A stretch of DNA of 64,000 nt from Chitinophagaceae bacterium (lineage in GTDB: Bacteria; Bacteroidota; Bacteroidia; Chitinophagales; Chitinophagaceae): the NCBI GenBank assembly GCA_023957125.1, contig JAMLHL010000003.1, positions 1 to 64,000 on the forward strand, written 5' to 3'. The notes under the pieces are model-generated. The model was not told the DNA's origin, did not search any database, and saw only the letters and a program-made list of their open reading frames with translations. Each line of letters starts with the position of its first letter. Within the stretch, counting starts at the first letter, position 1. Below, piece by piece: positions 10,023 to 19,998 of the stretch. The position numbers and the translations under genes were made by a program.

Positions 10023-10139
10023 GTCTTCCTGTTTTACCAACCAGCATCAAGTCGGTTAACTTCAGAACAGCTCAGCAGGGTATCAACTCCCTGCTGAAGC
10101 TATCCATGCTTTTTGTTCTTTTAATGAGCCAGGTTCCTG

Positions 10140-11891
10140 TTACCATCCCGGGTTCTGACCCAGGGCGGGGTTAAGTGTGAGCTGGTCAACCGGCAGAGGC
10201 AACAGGTAATCCCTTTTCACATCGAACTGGAAGCCGTTTACAAGCAACTGATCCTGCTGAAAAGGCTCAATGTATCCATCGGCATCCAGGAATATGTTTA
10301 CGCCGGGAACAAGAGTAGGAAATTCTCCGTCCCATTGTGCCCATTTGGCTCCCTTGTATTTGTATCCTTTTATAAGTTCGTCTGCTGCTGCCCAGCGCAT
10401 GATGTCGTCAAAACGGAATCCTTCGCAGGAAAGCTCTACGCGGCGCTCTCTTCTTACCTCGTTGATGACCGGCGACAGGTCGGTAAAGTCCCAATCGGGG
10501 TCGGTGGTAATGGCAGCAATGACCATAGGAGGCATGCCCACCCGCTCGCGAAGCAGGTTGATGCTTTTATCTGCATCAGCCTGTGTAAGCGTTCCCAGCT
10601 CTGCCTTCGCTTCCGCGAAATTGAGCAGCACTTCTCCAAAACGGATATATATAAGTCCCCTGGTGGTATAGTCTATCTGTGCAGCATCTGTATTGTTGCC
10701 CTTTTGTAACTGGTATCCTGTTGTATTACGCTGGTCAATTGCCAAAGTAAAACCGGGCGTTGTGAAAAATATATCTATCCTGTCTGACGTATTGGTAGTA
10801 ACCAGGTCGCCGGGTGTATATAATATCTGCTTCAATCTCGGGTCGCGGTTCTTCACTACATCCGCTAAGGTAGCATCGCCTTCATAAAGCGGGCTCACCG
10901 ATACAGGCTTACCATCGGTACACAGGAAACTTTCAACCAGGTCTTTCGACATACCGGTTCCTCCGCCGCTATTGGAGTACCTGTTCCAGTAAGTAGTTAA
11001 TACGCCTATCTGGTATTTGCGCCAGAAAAGCACTTCTTTACTGCTGCTATAATCCACCTGGTTAAACAGTTCACCATATCCGTCTTCCGCTCCAACATTA
11101 TCCAGACCCACCGATTCAGATTGCATCAGCGCTTCTGCTTCCTCCGCTGCTTTTTGAAGGAATGCGCTTCCATCCCGGCCCTCAACGCCAAAAGCTGTTC
11201 CGTTGTGATATTTTTCCCAGGTGCCTTCATAAAGACATACACGGGTTTTGAATGCCTGCGCGATCTCCTTATTGATGCGCATAGCGGCTGCAGAAGCTTT
11301 CGGCTTCAGCAAGCTGATGGCCCGGTCTAAGTCGGCCACTATCGAATCGGCTACTACGTTCCTGGGCAGGCGGCCGGCCAGCAACGCATCTTTATCGGCA
11401 GGGTCGAGCGGTGTATTCACCCAGGGAAGCGCCCCGTAATTTTTCAGCTTATCAAAATAGAACCAGGCCCTGAAGAAGTAGGCTTCCCCGATGTATGTTG
11501 CAATCTCGGCCGGCGCTGCATTTACTTTCTGGTAATTGGCTAAAAAGTAATTCACATTCCTGATCTGCTGCCAGTCCGAATAGGCCCATCCGCCTCCTGA
11601 AGCAGGAACCACATTTTCTCCGTTAAGCCTCATATTCCGGGTGGTAGGGCAAAGGTTATCGCTGTTATTGTCTATATAATAGTTGGCATTATTGCCATAG
11701 GCGCCGGGGTTTGGCAACAACTGGTAGAAGTTATTGCAGTATAATTTTAAATCATTGCTGTTGTTCCAGAATGTAGCATCGCTGATCCTGTTGAGCGGAT
11801 TTTGGTTGAGCATGTCCTTTTTACAGGCGCCCGCAAAGATCAATAATGAAAAAAACAGGATGTATATGGATGAGCTTTTCTTGATTTTCAT
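10140..11891 (-). CDS. SusD/RagB family outer-membrane lipoprotein
   Basis: The 583-residue product has a lipobox signal (FSLLIFAGACKKD) followed by the typical SusD start NQNPLNRISDATFWNN. Helical TPR-like segments follow, then the conserved C-terminal EVRRERRVELSCEGFRFDDIMRW stretch (EVRRERR-VEL, FR-DDI-RW) and a final PxPxxxLTLNPxLxQNPGW. SusD proteins cap the SusC channel and bind glycan at the cell surface. It lies 21 bases after the end of susC and looks intact, in contrast to its partner. Confidence 0.95.
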   Translation of the reverse strand: MKIKKSSSIYILFFSLLIFAGACKKDMLNQNPLNRISDATFWNNSNDLKLYCNNFYQLLPNPGAYGNNANYYIDNNSDNLCPTTRNMRLNGENVVPASGGGWAYSDWQQIRNVNYFLANYQKVNAAPAEIATYIGEAYFFRAWFYFDKLKNYGALPWVNTPLDPADKDALLAGRLPRNVVADSIVADLDRAISLLKPKASAAAMRINKEIAQAFKTRVCLYEGTWEKYHNGTAFGVEGRDGSAFLQKAAEEAEALMQSESVGLDNVGAEDGYGELFNQVDYSSSKEVLFWRKYQIGVLTTYWNRYSNSGGGTGMSKDLVESFLCTDGKPVSVSPLYEGDATLADVVKNRDPRLKQILYTPGDLVTTNTSDRIDIFFTTPGFTLAIDQRNTTGYQLQKGNNTDAAQIDYTTRGLIYIRFGEVLLNFAEAKAELGTLTQADADKSINLLRERVGMPPMVIAAITTDPDWDFTDLSPVINEVRRERRVELSCEGFRFDDIMRWAAADELIKGYKYKGAKWAQWDGEFPTLVPGVNIFLDADGYIEPFQQDQLLVNGFQFDVKRDYLLPLPVDQLTLNPALGQNPGW

Positions 11892-11911
11892 CTTTAGTAG
11901 ATTTTATTTTA

Positions 11912-14900
11912 CTATTGAATGTCTAAGTTGATACCCACTGAAAAAGTGCGCTGTATCGGGTAAATGTTCCCATCGCTGAGCAGCAGCTCCGGATCAATCT
12001 GGTATTTGTTGTGCAGCCCCGGTGCAATGGTGAACAGGTTTTCGGCGCTGCCGTATATACGCAATCTTCCGATATGTGCCCTTCTGGTGAGGGTTTGCGG
12101 TAATGTATAGCCAATCTGGAGATTTTTTCCACGGAGATAAGCGCCTTTTAACAGGTAGCGGGTTTGTGCCTGCTGGTTCTTGGCATTCAATCCGCTCATA
12201 TAATATCGCGGAAAATAACCGTTGGGTGTAGCTTCTGTCCACCGGTCAAGGTTGGTTGCCAGTACCTGTGATCCCCATTCGCTGCCACCGCCGGGTATGC
12301 CCCAGAAGAAGGTGCTGTTGCCCGGCCAAAATTCCCGTTTCCCAACACCCTGTATAAACATCATAAAATCAAATCCTTTATAATCCAGCGAAAGGGTAAA
12401 GCCATAATTGTATCGTGGCGTAGTGTTCCCGATTACGGTTTGGTCGCCGGGGTTGGCTAATGTATTGTGCAAAATCAACTTCCCGTCGCCGTTCAGATCG
12501 GCGTATTGCACATCGCCGGGTACCAGTTGGCAGAGATCAGCGACTGAAGGCGCCTTGTTAACTCTTCCGGTTTGGAAGAGCCTACTGTGTTATAGCCCAT
12601 ATCTCACCCATTTGCATACCGTTATACCAATTTGTAATAGAGCCTGTGGGATTGGGATAGTTCCAATTCTCCCTTATAATTGCCAGAAAATGAGCCGGGC
12701 ATTGTATCTCAGCTTTCCTATATTGTCGCTCCAGGAAGCCGTAAGGTCAAAGCCTTTCGTTTCTATAGACGCATTGTTCCGCTGGGGAGGATTGATCCCC
12801 AGTATGCCGGGATACTGTTCTGTTGGACCGTAAAGATCCTTTGTTCTGCGCCGGTACCAGTCAAAAGTGATCTGAAGGCGGTCGTCTAATGCACCGGCAT
12901 CTATACCAAAGTCGAGCATGCTGGGTTTTGCCCAGGTAACATCAGCGCTTACCAGCGAACCCGCGGTTACATAGGGTTGTCTTACCGTATTGAATAACCA
13001 GTTCGTTGAGGTTGGCGCTACATTCGATAAGGTAGATTGGGAGAGATAGTAGCTGCCCGCATTTATGAGGGAGGAAATATCGCCCAACTGCCCGTAAGAC
13101 CCTCTTAACTTTAAGCTGCTTACCACTTTTTTCAAGGGATCCCAGAATGCTTCTTTTGATATATTATAGCCGGCAGAAACGGAAGGAAAGAACTGGTACC
13201 TGCGGTTTTCGGGGAAGAGGGATGTTCCGTCGTAGCGCCCGTTAAATTCCAGCAGGTATTTTTCATCGTAATTGTAATTAAAGCCGCAAAAGTTCCCGAA
13301 GTGGCCCAGTTATACAATGCATCATTAACCGTATAGTTGGTGCCGTATGTGAGGCTTAATGCAGGAAGGGAAGACGTATACAAATAATCATTTCCTGCAG
13401 TTAAAGATTCAAAATGCTTGAATTCTCTCTGTACACCCGCCATTAATTTAAAATAGTGACCACCAAGCTTCCTGTCGTAGCTCGCGTACGCATTATAGTT
13501 GTAATAGTTGCTGGTTTGCGAGTATTTGTTCAGCGTGGGGATAAGCCCGATCCATATATAGCTTCCATCGGTAGTCTGGTACTGGAAGTCTGTTGCAGCG
13601 GAAACGCGGGTAAAAAGGTTATAGTTGTAATTAAAGCTGCCTTTTATTTCAAGTCCGGGCAGAGGTGTAACCGTTACGTCACCCATGACCCATCCGTCTT
13701 TATTGGACCCCAGTGTGGCGCCGCCATCCTTCATATATGTTACACCGTCTCTCCAGTAGCCGCCGGTGGGAACCGTTACCGGAGAAGTAACCATTTTTGC
13801 AAAAAGCCTTTGCCAGTTACCGTTCGAATTGGTTGCAGCGCGCTGACTGTCTATGGCAAGGGAAGTGCGGATCCCGAACTGCAGCCAGTCGTTCACCTTT
13901 GAAGTAATGTTTGTCCTGAAGTTGTAGCGGTCATAGCTGTCGTCAAAATGCCTGTTCACAGATCCTTTGCCATTGTAGCCGGCGCTTACATAATACTGGA
14001 GCTTTTCAGTACCACCGTTAACGCCGATATGTGCTGCTGGTTGGTAGCCCACGTTGTGAACTCTTTGTACCAGTCTGTATTGGCGTAGGAGCCGAAATAA
14101 CCCAGCCAAAGGTGGCCCCGCCCGGCACCGGGATCCTGTTCTGTGGCGGGTGCGGAAGGATCGGCTGAAATGTTCTTTTATTTTTTGAATGGTATAGTCA
14201 GAAAAAATAGCCCCTCTTCCCGCATTGACAGCCGCTTCGTTCATAACATTAGCAATTCAAGGAGTTGGCGGGTATCGGGCGGTTGATCGTTTGCGAAAAA
14301 GAGATTATTGTTGGTATAACTTACCTTGAATGCCTGCCCCTTTTTCCCTGCCTGGTAGTAATGAGTATTACGCCGTAAGGTGCCCTGGAACCATAAATGG
14401 CCGATGATGCCGCATCCTTTAAAACCGAAATGGATTCAATATCATTCGGGTTTACGGTATTGATATCTGCCGGAACACCGTCTACCAGTATTAAAGGCTC
14501 GCCTGTTGTTCCCAAACCGGTATACCCGCGGATATTGATGCTTTTGGTAGTTCCGGGCTTGCCGCCGCCCGTAGTGGTCGTTACGTTCAGGTTGGCCATA
14601 AGCCCCTGTAATCCTTCGGATACATTCGTTATCGGACGGCTTTCAAGCCGGTCGCCGCTCACCTGGTCTACCGCTCCTGTTAAATTCAGTTTTTTCTGTG
14701 TGCCATATCCCACTACCACTACTTCATTGAGCCCCGACTGTTCGGGCTGCATAACGATATTGATCACACTCCGTCCCTGTACCCTCACTTCCTGGTCTCC
14801 GAAGCCTATATACGAAACAACCAGTACTGCATCATTTGGAACATTATTAAGGGAGTAGCTTCCCCTGTCATCCGTGGAAACGCCCCTGTTCGTGTTCTTT

Positions 14901-15379
14901 ATTTTTATACTGGCTCCTGCAAGCGGGGTGCCTTGCGGGTTGGTAACGGTTCCGCTCACGTTTACAGCCGGTGCGTCTTCACCGGGAGCTACCGGTTCCT
15001 GTACCCGGCGGCCATTGGCCTTTTGCGTGATAACGATCGTTTTGTTAATGATTTTATACTGCAAAGGCTGATCTTTTAAAACCAGGTCCATAGCATCTTT
15101 AAGCGGCACATTCTGGAGGTGCACGTCTATGTTCCCGAACCGGGCAGCCAGTGAAACCCGGTAAAAGAAATGAAACCCTGTTTGTTTTTCTATTTCCCTG
15201 AAAACAACCTTTAACGGAACATTTTCCGATGACAGCGTTACATGCTGGGAATACGTTCGGGCGGAAACCTGTAAACAGCCAATAAAGATCAAAATAGCTG
15301 ACAGTTTCATAATCAGTAGCAGTTGGGTTAATTTTTTCCGCTTTGGAAGCGGATTGCTGAAAAGAACCTTAAATTTCAT
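11912..15379 (-). pseudogene. SusC-type TonB-dependent receptor with STN domain, interrupted by about nine single-base indels
   Basis: The gene starts at the ATG 15377-15379 with a signal peptide and an STN domain (VPLKVVFREIEKQTGFHFFY). A carboxypeptidase-like domain (GTPLAGASIKIKNTNRGVST) and a TonB box/plug region (NEVVVVGYGTQKK; DGVPADINTVNPNDIESIS) follow. It ends in frame with a normal barrel terminus (FSVGINLDIQ). Between 12579 and 14345 the frame is lost near 14341, 14250, 14168, 14031, 13285, 12687, 12668, 12595 and 12580. Each can be restored by one added base (one removed, or two added, at 14168), several in homopolymers such as A5G4. Once corrected I see no in-frame stop. The STN domain fits signalling to the adjacent FecR and sigma factor. 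Either the gene is recently broken or the consensus is poor here. Confidence 0.85.
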
Positions 15380-15548
15380 ACATTTGTTTTTTGGTTTGGT
15401 TAAACAATACCAGCGCTATGCGCATTTCGCGGATAGTGCAGTCTTAGCCGATTAAACGGATTGGAGGACCGGCCATGCCGCCGGGAAGTGTTGCGATCAC
15501 TTTCCGGTTTTTTACCGGTTTCCATACCAGAAAATTTTTACTTCAGGA

Positions 15549-16775
15549 TTAATTCACCGATTTTATTTTTATTGTTTTGTTTTCAATTGAATACTCCACT
15601 TTGGTCAGCTCCAGCACTTCCAGTAATTCAGACAGGCGGGTATCCATGGATATTTTACCCTGGAAACGGTCGGCCGATATCTTTCCTTCATAAATTACTT
15701 CGAGGTCGTACCACCTGGCTACTATCCGCATGATCGTACGGATATCCGCGTTGTCGAATATGAAAAGCCCGTTCTTCCATGCCATCACTTCTTCAAGATT
15801 GGCATTGTCAACTACCTGTAAGCTGCGGCCTATCCTGGCCTGCTGGCCGGGCTTCAGTAAGCGGTCTGCGCCGGGCATATCCACTTTCACACTGCCCTCA
15901 AGCAAAGTAACTTTTACCTCTTCCTCATCATCGTATGCATTTACATTAAAGCGGGTACCCAGCACTGTTATATTCGTTTCTCCTTTGTTCACAATAAAGG
16001 GTGTGGCACCATGATGCGCTACTTCAAAATAGGTTTCCCCCGTAACCGATACTTTCCGCTCACCACCCGTGAACATTACCGGGTAAGTAACAGAAGAGCC
16101 GGCATTGAGCCATATCCTGGATCCATCCGAGAGAGTCATCTGGATCACTCTGCTCCCCCTGGGGTTGGATAATGTATTGTATGCCACACTGCCGGCATTT
16201 GTGCCGGGGGAAGGTTGGTAGGCGATTTCTCCGTTCGCAAGCTTAACCACTTCCACATTCCCCTGCTTGGCCAGCATGCCCTCATCTATACTTTGCAGGG
16301 CTATTTTTTGTCCGTTGGCCAGCGTGATCATTGCCTGGCTCAACTGCGGCGGTTCAATATCCGGCGACTTAACCACCGGCCGATCCGCAGGCAACTGTGG
16401 TTTCAGTGCTCCTATCTGCAGATAGTATATTCCCGCAACCAACAGCAAAACGGCCGCGGCAGCCCAATACCATCTCGCCTTTAAAAGGTGCCATACCGGT
16501 GAGGCATGCTTATCATCTTCGTTCTCCTGTTCATCCTGCGCTGTGATATCCTGCAAAAGCCGTTCATGTATTCGTTTACTCACGGCGTCTCCGGGCGCCA
16601 TATCCATGCGTACCCTTTCCTCAAAACGTAATCGGTCGCCCGGATCCAAAAATGCAGCTACCCCTTCCGGATGCCTTGCTATATATTCAAAAAGTTCCGC
16701 TGTTTGTGCGTGGTTAATGTCTTCATTAAGGTAACTCTCCAAAAGTGCCCGGTAATAATCCTGTTTGTTGTTCAT
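15549..16775 (-). CDS. FecR-family anti-sigma factor
   Basis: This 408-residue protein has a cytoplasmic N-terminal sigma-binding part (about 1-85), one transmembrane helix (WYWAAAAVLLLVAGIYYL) and a periplasmic FecR domain. The domain is marked by SDGSRIWLNAGSSVTYPV, YFEVAHHGATPFIV and VLGTRFNVNAYDDE. A C-terminal DUF4974-like tail (DIRTIMRIVARWYDLEVIY) completes it. It would relay the state of the STN-bearing SusC to the ECF sigma factor encoded 88 bases upstream. It is full length for the family. Confidence 0.93.
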   Translation of the reverse strand: MNNKQDYYRALLESYLNEDINHAQTAELFEYIARHPEGVAAFLDPGDRLRFEERVRMDMAPGDAVSKRIHERLLQDITAQDEQENEDDKHASPVWHLLKARWYWAAAAVLLLVAGIYYLQIGALKPQLPADRPVVKSPDIEPPQLSQAMITLANGQKIALQSIDEGMLAKQGNVEVVKLANGEIAYQPSPGTNAGSVAYNTLSNPRGSRVIQMTLSDGSRIWLNAGSSVTYPVMFTGGERKVSVTGETYFEVAHHGATPFIVNKGETNITVLGTRFNVNAYDDEEEVKVTLLEGSVKVDMPGADRLLKPGQQARIGRSLQVVDNANLEEVMAWKNGLFIFDNADIRTIMRIVARWYDLEVIYEGKISADRFQGKISMDTRLSELLEVLELTKVEYSIENKTIKIKSVN

Positions 16776-16863
16776 ATGTTTATTAAAGAGATATCCTGCG
16801 CATATTATCCCGTATTATGACTGCGAAACATGAAAATGGGGTGGGTGAAAATGCGGTTTTTTT

Positions 16864-17454
16864 TCAGAAGAAGCTGTTCAGTACAATAAACATCAGGGGC
16901 AATCGCCCTTTTTCTGCGAAATAGGTACGGAGGAAACGCAGTGAATGTACCATGTGTTCTTTTACAGTATTCCGGGAAATGCCTAATTCGGTTGCCGCCT
17001 CTTCGTAGCTCTTTCCTTTTTCCTTACAAAGGATAAAAATTTTCCGGCGTTGTGGCGTTAATCCGGCGATGGCGTTCCGGTACAACTCTCCGTAGTGATT
17101 CAATCTTTCATTTTCCGGTTCCATGATACCGGGATCCATCCATCTCAATACTTCTTTCCGAAGTGCAGCGTCCTTTGATATTTTTTTTAAAGCGTCAATA
17201 GCCTTATTGCGGGATATGCGGTACAAATAAGCGGAAAAAGAAGTAGTAATGGTGATGCGCGCTCTGGCCTCCCATAACTTCATGAAAACTTCGTGAACAA
17301 GGTCCTCCGCCATTTGAGGCAATTTCACAAAATCCAGCAGGTACAGGTATATGCCTTTGTGATACCGGTTGTATATATCGGTAAAAGCAGCCTCGCTCCC
17401 TTTTTTCAACTGATCGAGTAATTGCAGTTCGGTATGTAATGCAGGCTTATCCAA
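16864..17454 (-). CDS. ECF RNA polymerase sigma factor
   Basis: The 196-residue product has region 2 (FTDIYNRYHKGIYLYLLDFV, MAEDLVHEVFMKLWE) and region 4 (LTPQRRKIFILCKEKGKSYEEAATELGISRNTVKEHM). The start is a TTG at 17452-17454: no ATG exists between the upstream in-frame stop and region 2. It heads the FecR-SusC-SusD locus and is expected to activate that locus when the SusC transducer binds substrate. The downstream susC lesions would cut this signalling if they are real. Confidence 0.92.
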   Translation of the reverse strand: MDKPALHTELQLLDQLKKGSEAAFTDIYNRYHKGIYLYLLDFVKLPQMAEDLVHEVFMKLWEARARITITTSFSAYLYRISRNKAIDALKKISKDAALRKEVLRWMDPGIMEPENERLNHYGELYRNAIAGLTPQRRKIFILCKEKGKSYEEAATELGISRNTVKEHMVHSLRFLRTYFAEKGRLPLMFIVLNSFF

Positions 17455-17505
17455 GATAAACAGCCGGGTACAAAAACCCTCCCGTTAAAACAATGATTGA
17501 TCCTG

Positions 17506-17535
17506 TAAATCTAAACAAAAACTTTAACTCCCAAA
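17506..17535 (-). promoter_or_regulatory. Candidate Bacteroidota-type promoter of the sigma gene
   Basis: On the minus strand a TTTG (17532-17535) is followed after 18 bases by TAGATTTA (17506-17513). This is one base off the TAnnTTTG consensus. Confidence 0.4.
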
Positions 17536-17542
17536 ATTCCTC

Positions 17543-18022
17543 TTACTGCGCTTCCGTAAAATAATCATTGAAAGCATCTACCCTGGTTCGAACAGAATCA
17601 AATACTTTTTTGGCAGCCGCTGAATCTGAAATACTTCTCAGCTCGTTGATCTGCCCGGTCAACGGCTCCATCCAAAGATGCAGCGCATCATGATCGGGGC
17701 CCTGCATCTTACATTCCTTTATCATCTTATTCAACGCATTGCTCATATCATTCCCGTATATCTGATAATTACTCAACGAAGGAGAAGGCGCTACAGCAAA
17801 CATGTCCGTCATGGTTTTCATACCGTCATAGTTGTCGGCCGTAACATCGTCCACCACCCATTTTGCCCCATTGTTCAGGGTTAAATTATTATCTGCAGTT
17901 GTTGCTGCATGGTGGTCATGCACCCCGGCACGATCCGCATCGTTATGATGTTCCTGTTGATGGCAGGACATTGAGAAGAGTACAAAACCCGATATTATAC
18001 CTGCAATAAATAGATTCTTCAT
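17543..18022 (-). CDS. Small His-rich lipoprotein of unknown function
   Basis: This 159-residue protein has a lipoprotein signal (FVLFSMSC) followed by a His-rich stretch (HQQEHHNDADRAGVHDHHA) that could bind metal. A small helical domain follows, with MIKECKMQGPDHDALHLWMEPL. Similar small exported proteins with a C-x-M-x-G-x-x-H-x-A-L-H pattern occur in Bacteroidota, but no function is known to me. It is separated from tsf by a strong terminator and from the sigma gene by a promoter-like sequence, so it is probably a single-gene transcript. Confidence 0.8.
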   Translation of the reverse strand: MKNLFIAGIISGFVLFSMSCHQQEHHNDADRAGVHDHHAATTADNNLTLNNGAKWVVDDVTADNYDGMKTMTDMFAVAPSPSLSNYQIYGNDMSNALNKMIKECKMQGPDHDALHLWMEPLTGQINELRSISDSAAAKKVFDSVRTRVDAFNDYFTEAQ

Positions 18023-18082
18023 AATAAAAACATTTAAATTGACAATTGCTGTTATATTGTAAAATTAAAATAATATAAAATA

Positions 18083-18117
18083 TAACCCCCCGGTAAGAAA
18101 ATCCTACCGGGGGGTTA
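18083..18117 (-). terminator. Terminator after tsf
   Basis: A 13-base perfect stem (TAACCCCCCGGTA at 18083-18095 with TACCGGGGGGTTA at 18105-18117) is followed on the minus strand by an AT-rich, T-rich tract. It closes the rplM-rpsI-rpsB-tsf unit. Confidence 0.9.
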
Positions 18118-18141
18118 ACTATTTAAAAACGAAGAACCGGG

Positions 18142-18981
18142 TTATCCTAATGCCACTCTTTTAAAATCAACCACTTTCAACCCGCTATCTACGCCCGCCA
18201 GGAAATCTCCAACGGATTTGCTGCCATCTTTTACAAAGGCCTGGGCGGTAAGTGTATTCTCTTTGAAAAAAGCACTCAATTTACCATCCGCGATTTTATC
18301 AATCATCGCGTCGGGCTTCCCGGCCATTTTCGGATCGTTTTTGATCTGGTCGGTAATGATGGCTTTCTCGCGGGCTACCGTTTCAGCAGGTACGGAGGCG
18401 GCATCCACTGCTACCGGGTTCATGGCGGCTACCTGCATCGCCACATCTTTTCCGGTGTCCACATTTTCTTTATTCAGCCCAACCAACACGCCAATACGGT
18501 AGGCGCCATGTATATAGGAAGCCACATAAGGCGCGTCTAACCGCTCAAACTTGCTGATGCCGATCTTTTCACCAATGCTGGCTAACTTATCATTTACCAT
18601 ATCGGCAACCTTTGCACCATTAATGCTCACATTATTCAGTTCCTCCACGTTCTTAACATTATGTTCAATAGCGGCATCCGCAATACTTTGTGCAAAAGCA
18701 ACAAAGTCGGCATTCTTGCTCACAAAATCCGTTTCACAACTGATGCATACGGCAATGCCTGTTGTATTGCCGGCATTGGTTTGGGCAATTACCACACCTT
18801 CCTTTGCCTCGCGATCGCCGCGGAGCGCCGCTACTTTCGCACCTTTTTTACGCAACCAGTCAATCGCCTCTTCAAAATTACCATTGGTTTCGGTCAAAGC
18901 CTTCCGGCAATCCATCATACCTGCGCCGGTCATCTGGCGCAATTTATTAATATCGGCTGCTGTAATTGTAATTGTTGACAT
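18142..18981 (-). CDS. tsf: Translation elongation factor Ts
   Basis: The 279-residue product carries the N-terminal UBA-like helix pair and the EF-Ts motif LRQMTGAGMMDCRKAL. The second signature ETDFVSKNADFVAF marks the core that displaces GDP from EF-Tu. Length is normal. It lies 51 bases after rpsB, the usual partner, and precedes a strong terminator. Confidence 0.98.
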   Translation of the reverse strand: MSTITITAADINKLRQMTGAGMMDCRKALTETNGNFEEAIDWLRKKGAKVAALRGDREAKEGVVIAQTNAGNTTGIAVCISCETDFVSKNADFVAFAQSIADAAIEHNVKNVEELNNVSINGAKVADMVNDKLASIGEKIGISKFERLDAPYVASYIHGAYRIGVLVGLNKENVDTGKDVAMQVAAMNPVAVDAASVPAETVAREKAIITDQIKNDPKMAGKPDAMIDKIADGKLSAFFKENTLTAQAFVKDGSKSVGDFLAGVDSGLKVVDFKRVALG

Positions 18982-19032
18982 CTCTGATAATAAATTTAGA
19001 ATTCAAAATATAATTTCAGCAAACAGCTACCG

Positions 19033-19920
19033 CTATCTGCCGCCGCCCGGGCGCCGGCTGCCACCGGTCGTACGTCTTCTCTGCCCGGCTCCCCCTGTGC
19101 CACCCCGGTTACCACTGCGTCCACCGGTACGGCCGCCTCTCTCTCCATCGCCGCCCGCTTCGTCCAGGTCCAGCCGGGGGCCTTTTTCTACTACTTCTTC
19201 TTCGGCTTCCTCTTCAGCTTTCTCATTTTGTCTCTCAGCCAGCCCTTCCGCAATAGCCGCCACCACGTAATTGGTGATAATAGCTATGGATTTGGTGGCA
19301 TCGTCATTTGCAGGAATGGCAAAATCCACTTTATTGGGATCACAATTGGTATCTACCATGCCAAAGGTAGCCACGCCCAACCGCCTTGCTTCCGCAAGCG
19401 CAATATGTTCATGACCGATGTCCACGAGAAATAAAGCGGCGGGAACCCGGCCCAACTGCGCAATACCGCCCAGCACTTTTTCCATTTTCTCCTTGTCGCG
19501 GGCGAGCGTAAGCCGTTCCTTTTTGGTGATGCTGTCAAGCGTGCCATCGTTCAGCATCTTTTCTATGCTCTGCATCTTCTTCACACTCTTACGAACCGTA
19601 TTGAAATTGGTAAGCATACCGCCCAGCCATCTCTCCGTAACATAAGGCATGTTCACCCGCCTGGCACATTCGGTTACTATTTCTTTGGCCTGCTTTTTAG
19701 TGGCTACAAACATGATCTTCTTACCGCTTTTGGCGATGCTTTTCAGGGCAGCAGCGGTTTCCTGCAAATGATCCACCGTTTTATTCAGGTCAATGATATG
19801 TATGCCTTTCTTTTCCGCAAAGATGTAAGGCAGCATTTTGGGGTTCCACTTCTTCCGCAGGTGGCCGAAATGTACACCGGCTTCGAGGAGCTGTTGCTGA
19901 AGGGAAGTATTATTTTCCAT
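19033..19920 (-). CDS. rpsB: 30S ribosomal protein S2 with Arg/Gly-rich C-terminal tail
   Basis: The 295-residue protein starts with the S2 signature [19 protein letters not shown] and contains the conserved [12 protein letters not shown] and [20 protein letters not shown]. The core ends near residue 225. An acidic patch rich in Glu ([15 protein letters not shown]) is followed by about 45 residues rich in Gly, Arg and Thr with repeated GGR and RGG. The tail may contact rRNA or mRNA on the 30S platform; this is inference. The start is the ATG at 19918-19920. Confidence 0.97.
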   Translation of the reverse strand: MENNTSLQQQLLEAGVHFGHLRKKWNPKMLPYIFAEKKGIHIIDLNKTVDHLQETAAALKSIAKSGKKIMFVATKKQAKEIVTECARRVNMPYVTERWLGGMLTNFNTVRKSVKKMQSIEKMLNDGTLDSITKKERLTLARDKEKMEKVLGGIAQLGRVPAALFLVDIGHEHIALAEARRLGVATFGMVDTNCDPNKVDFAIPANDDATKSIAIITNYVVAAIAEGLAERQNEKAEEEAEEEVVEKGPRLDLDEAGGDGERGGRTGGRSGNRGGTGGAGQRRRTTGGSRRPGGGR

Positions 19921-19998
19921 CTATCTGTGTTAAAAATTTGAAAAAGTACTGATCTGGTAATTCCCGGAACTTCGCTAAGGATTCCCGGTTGTAAAAAA

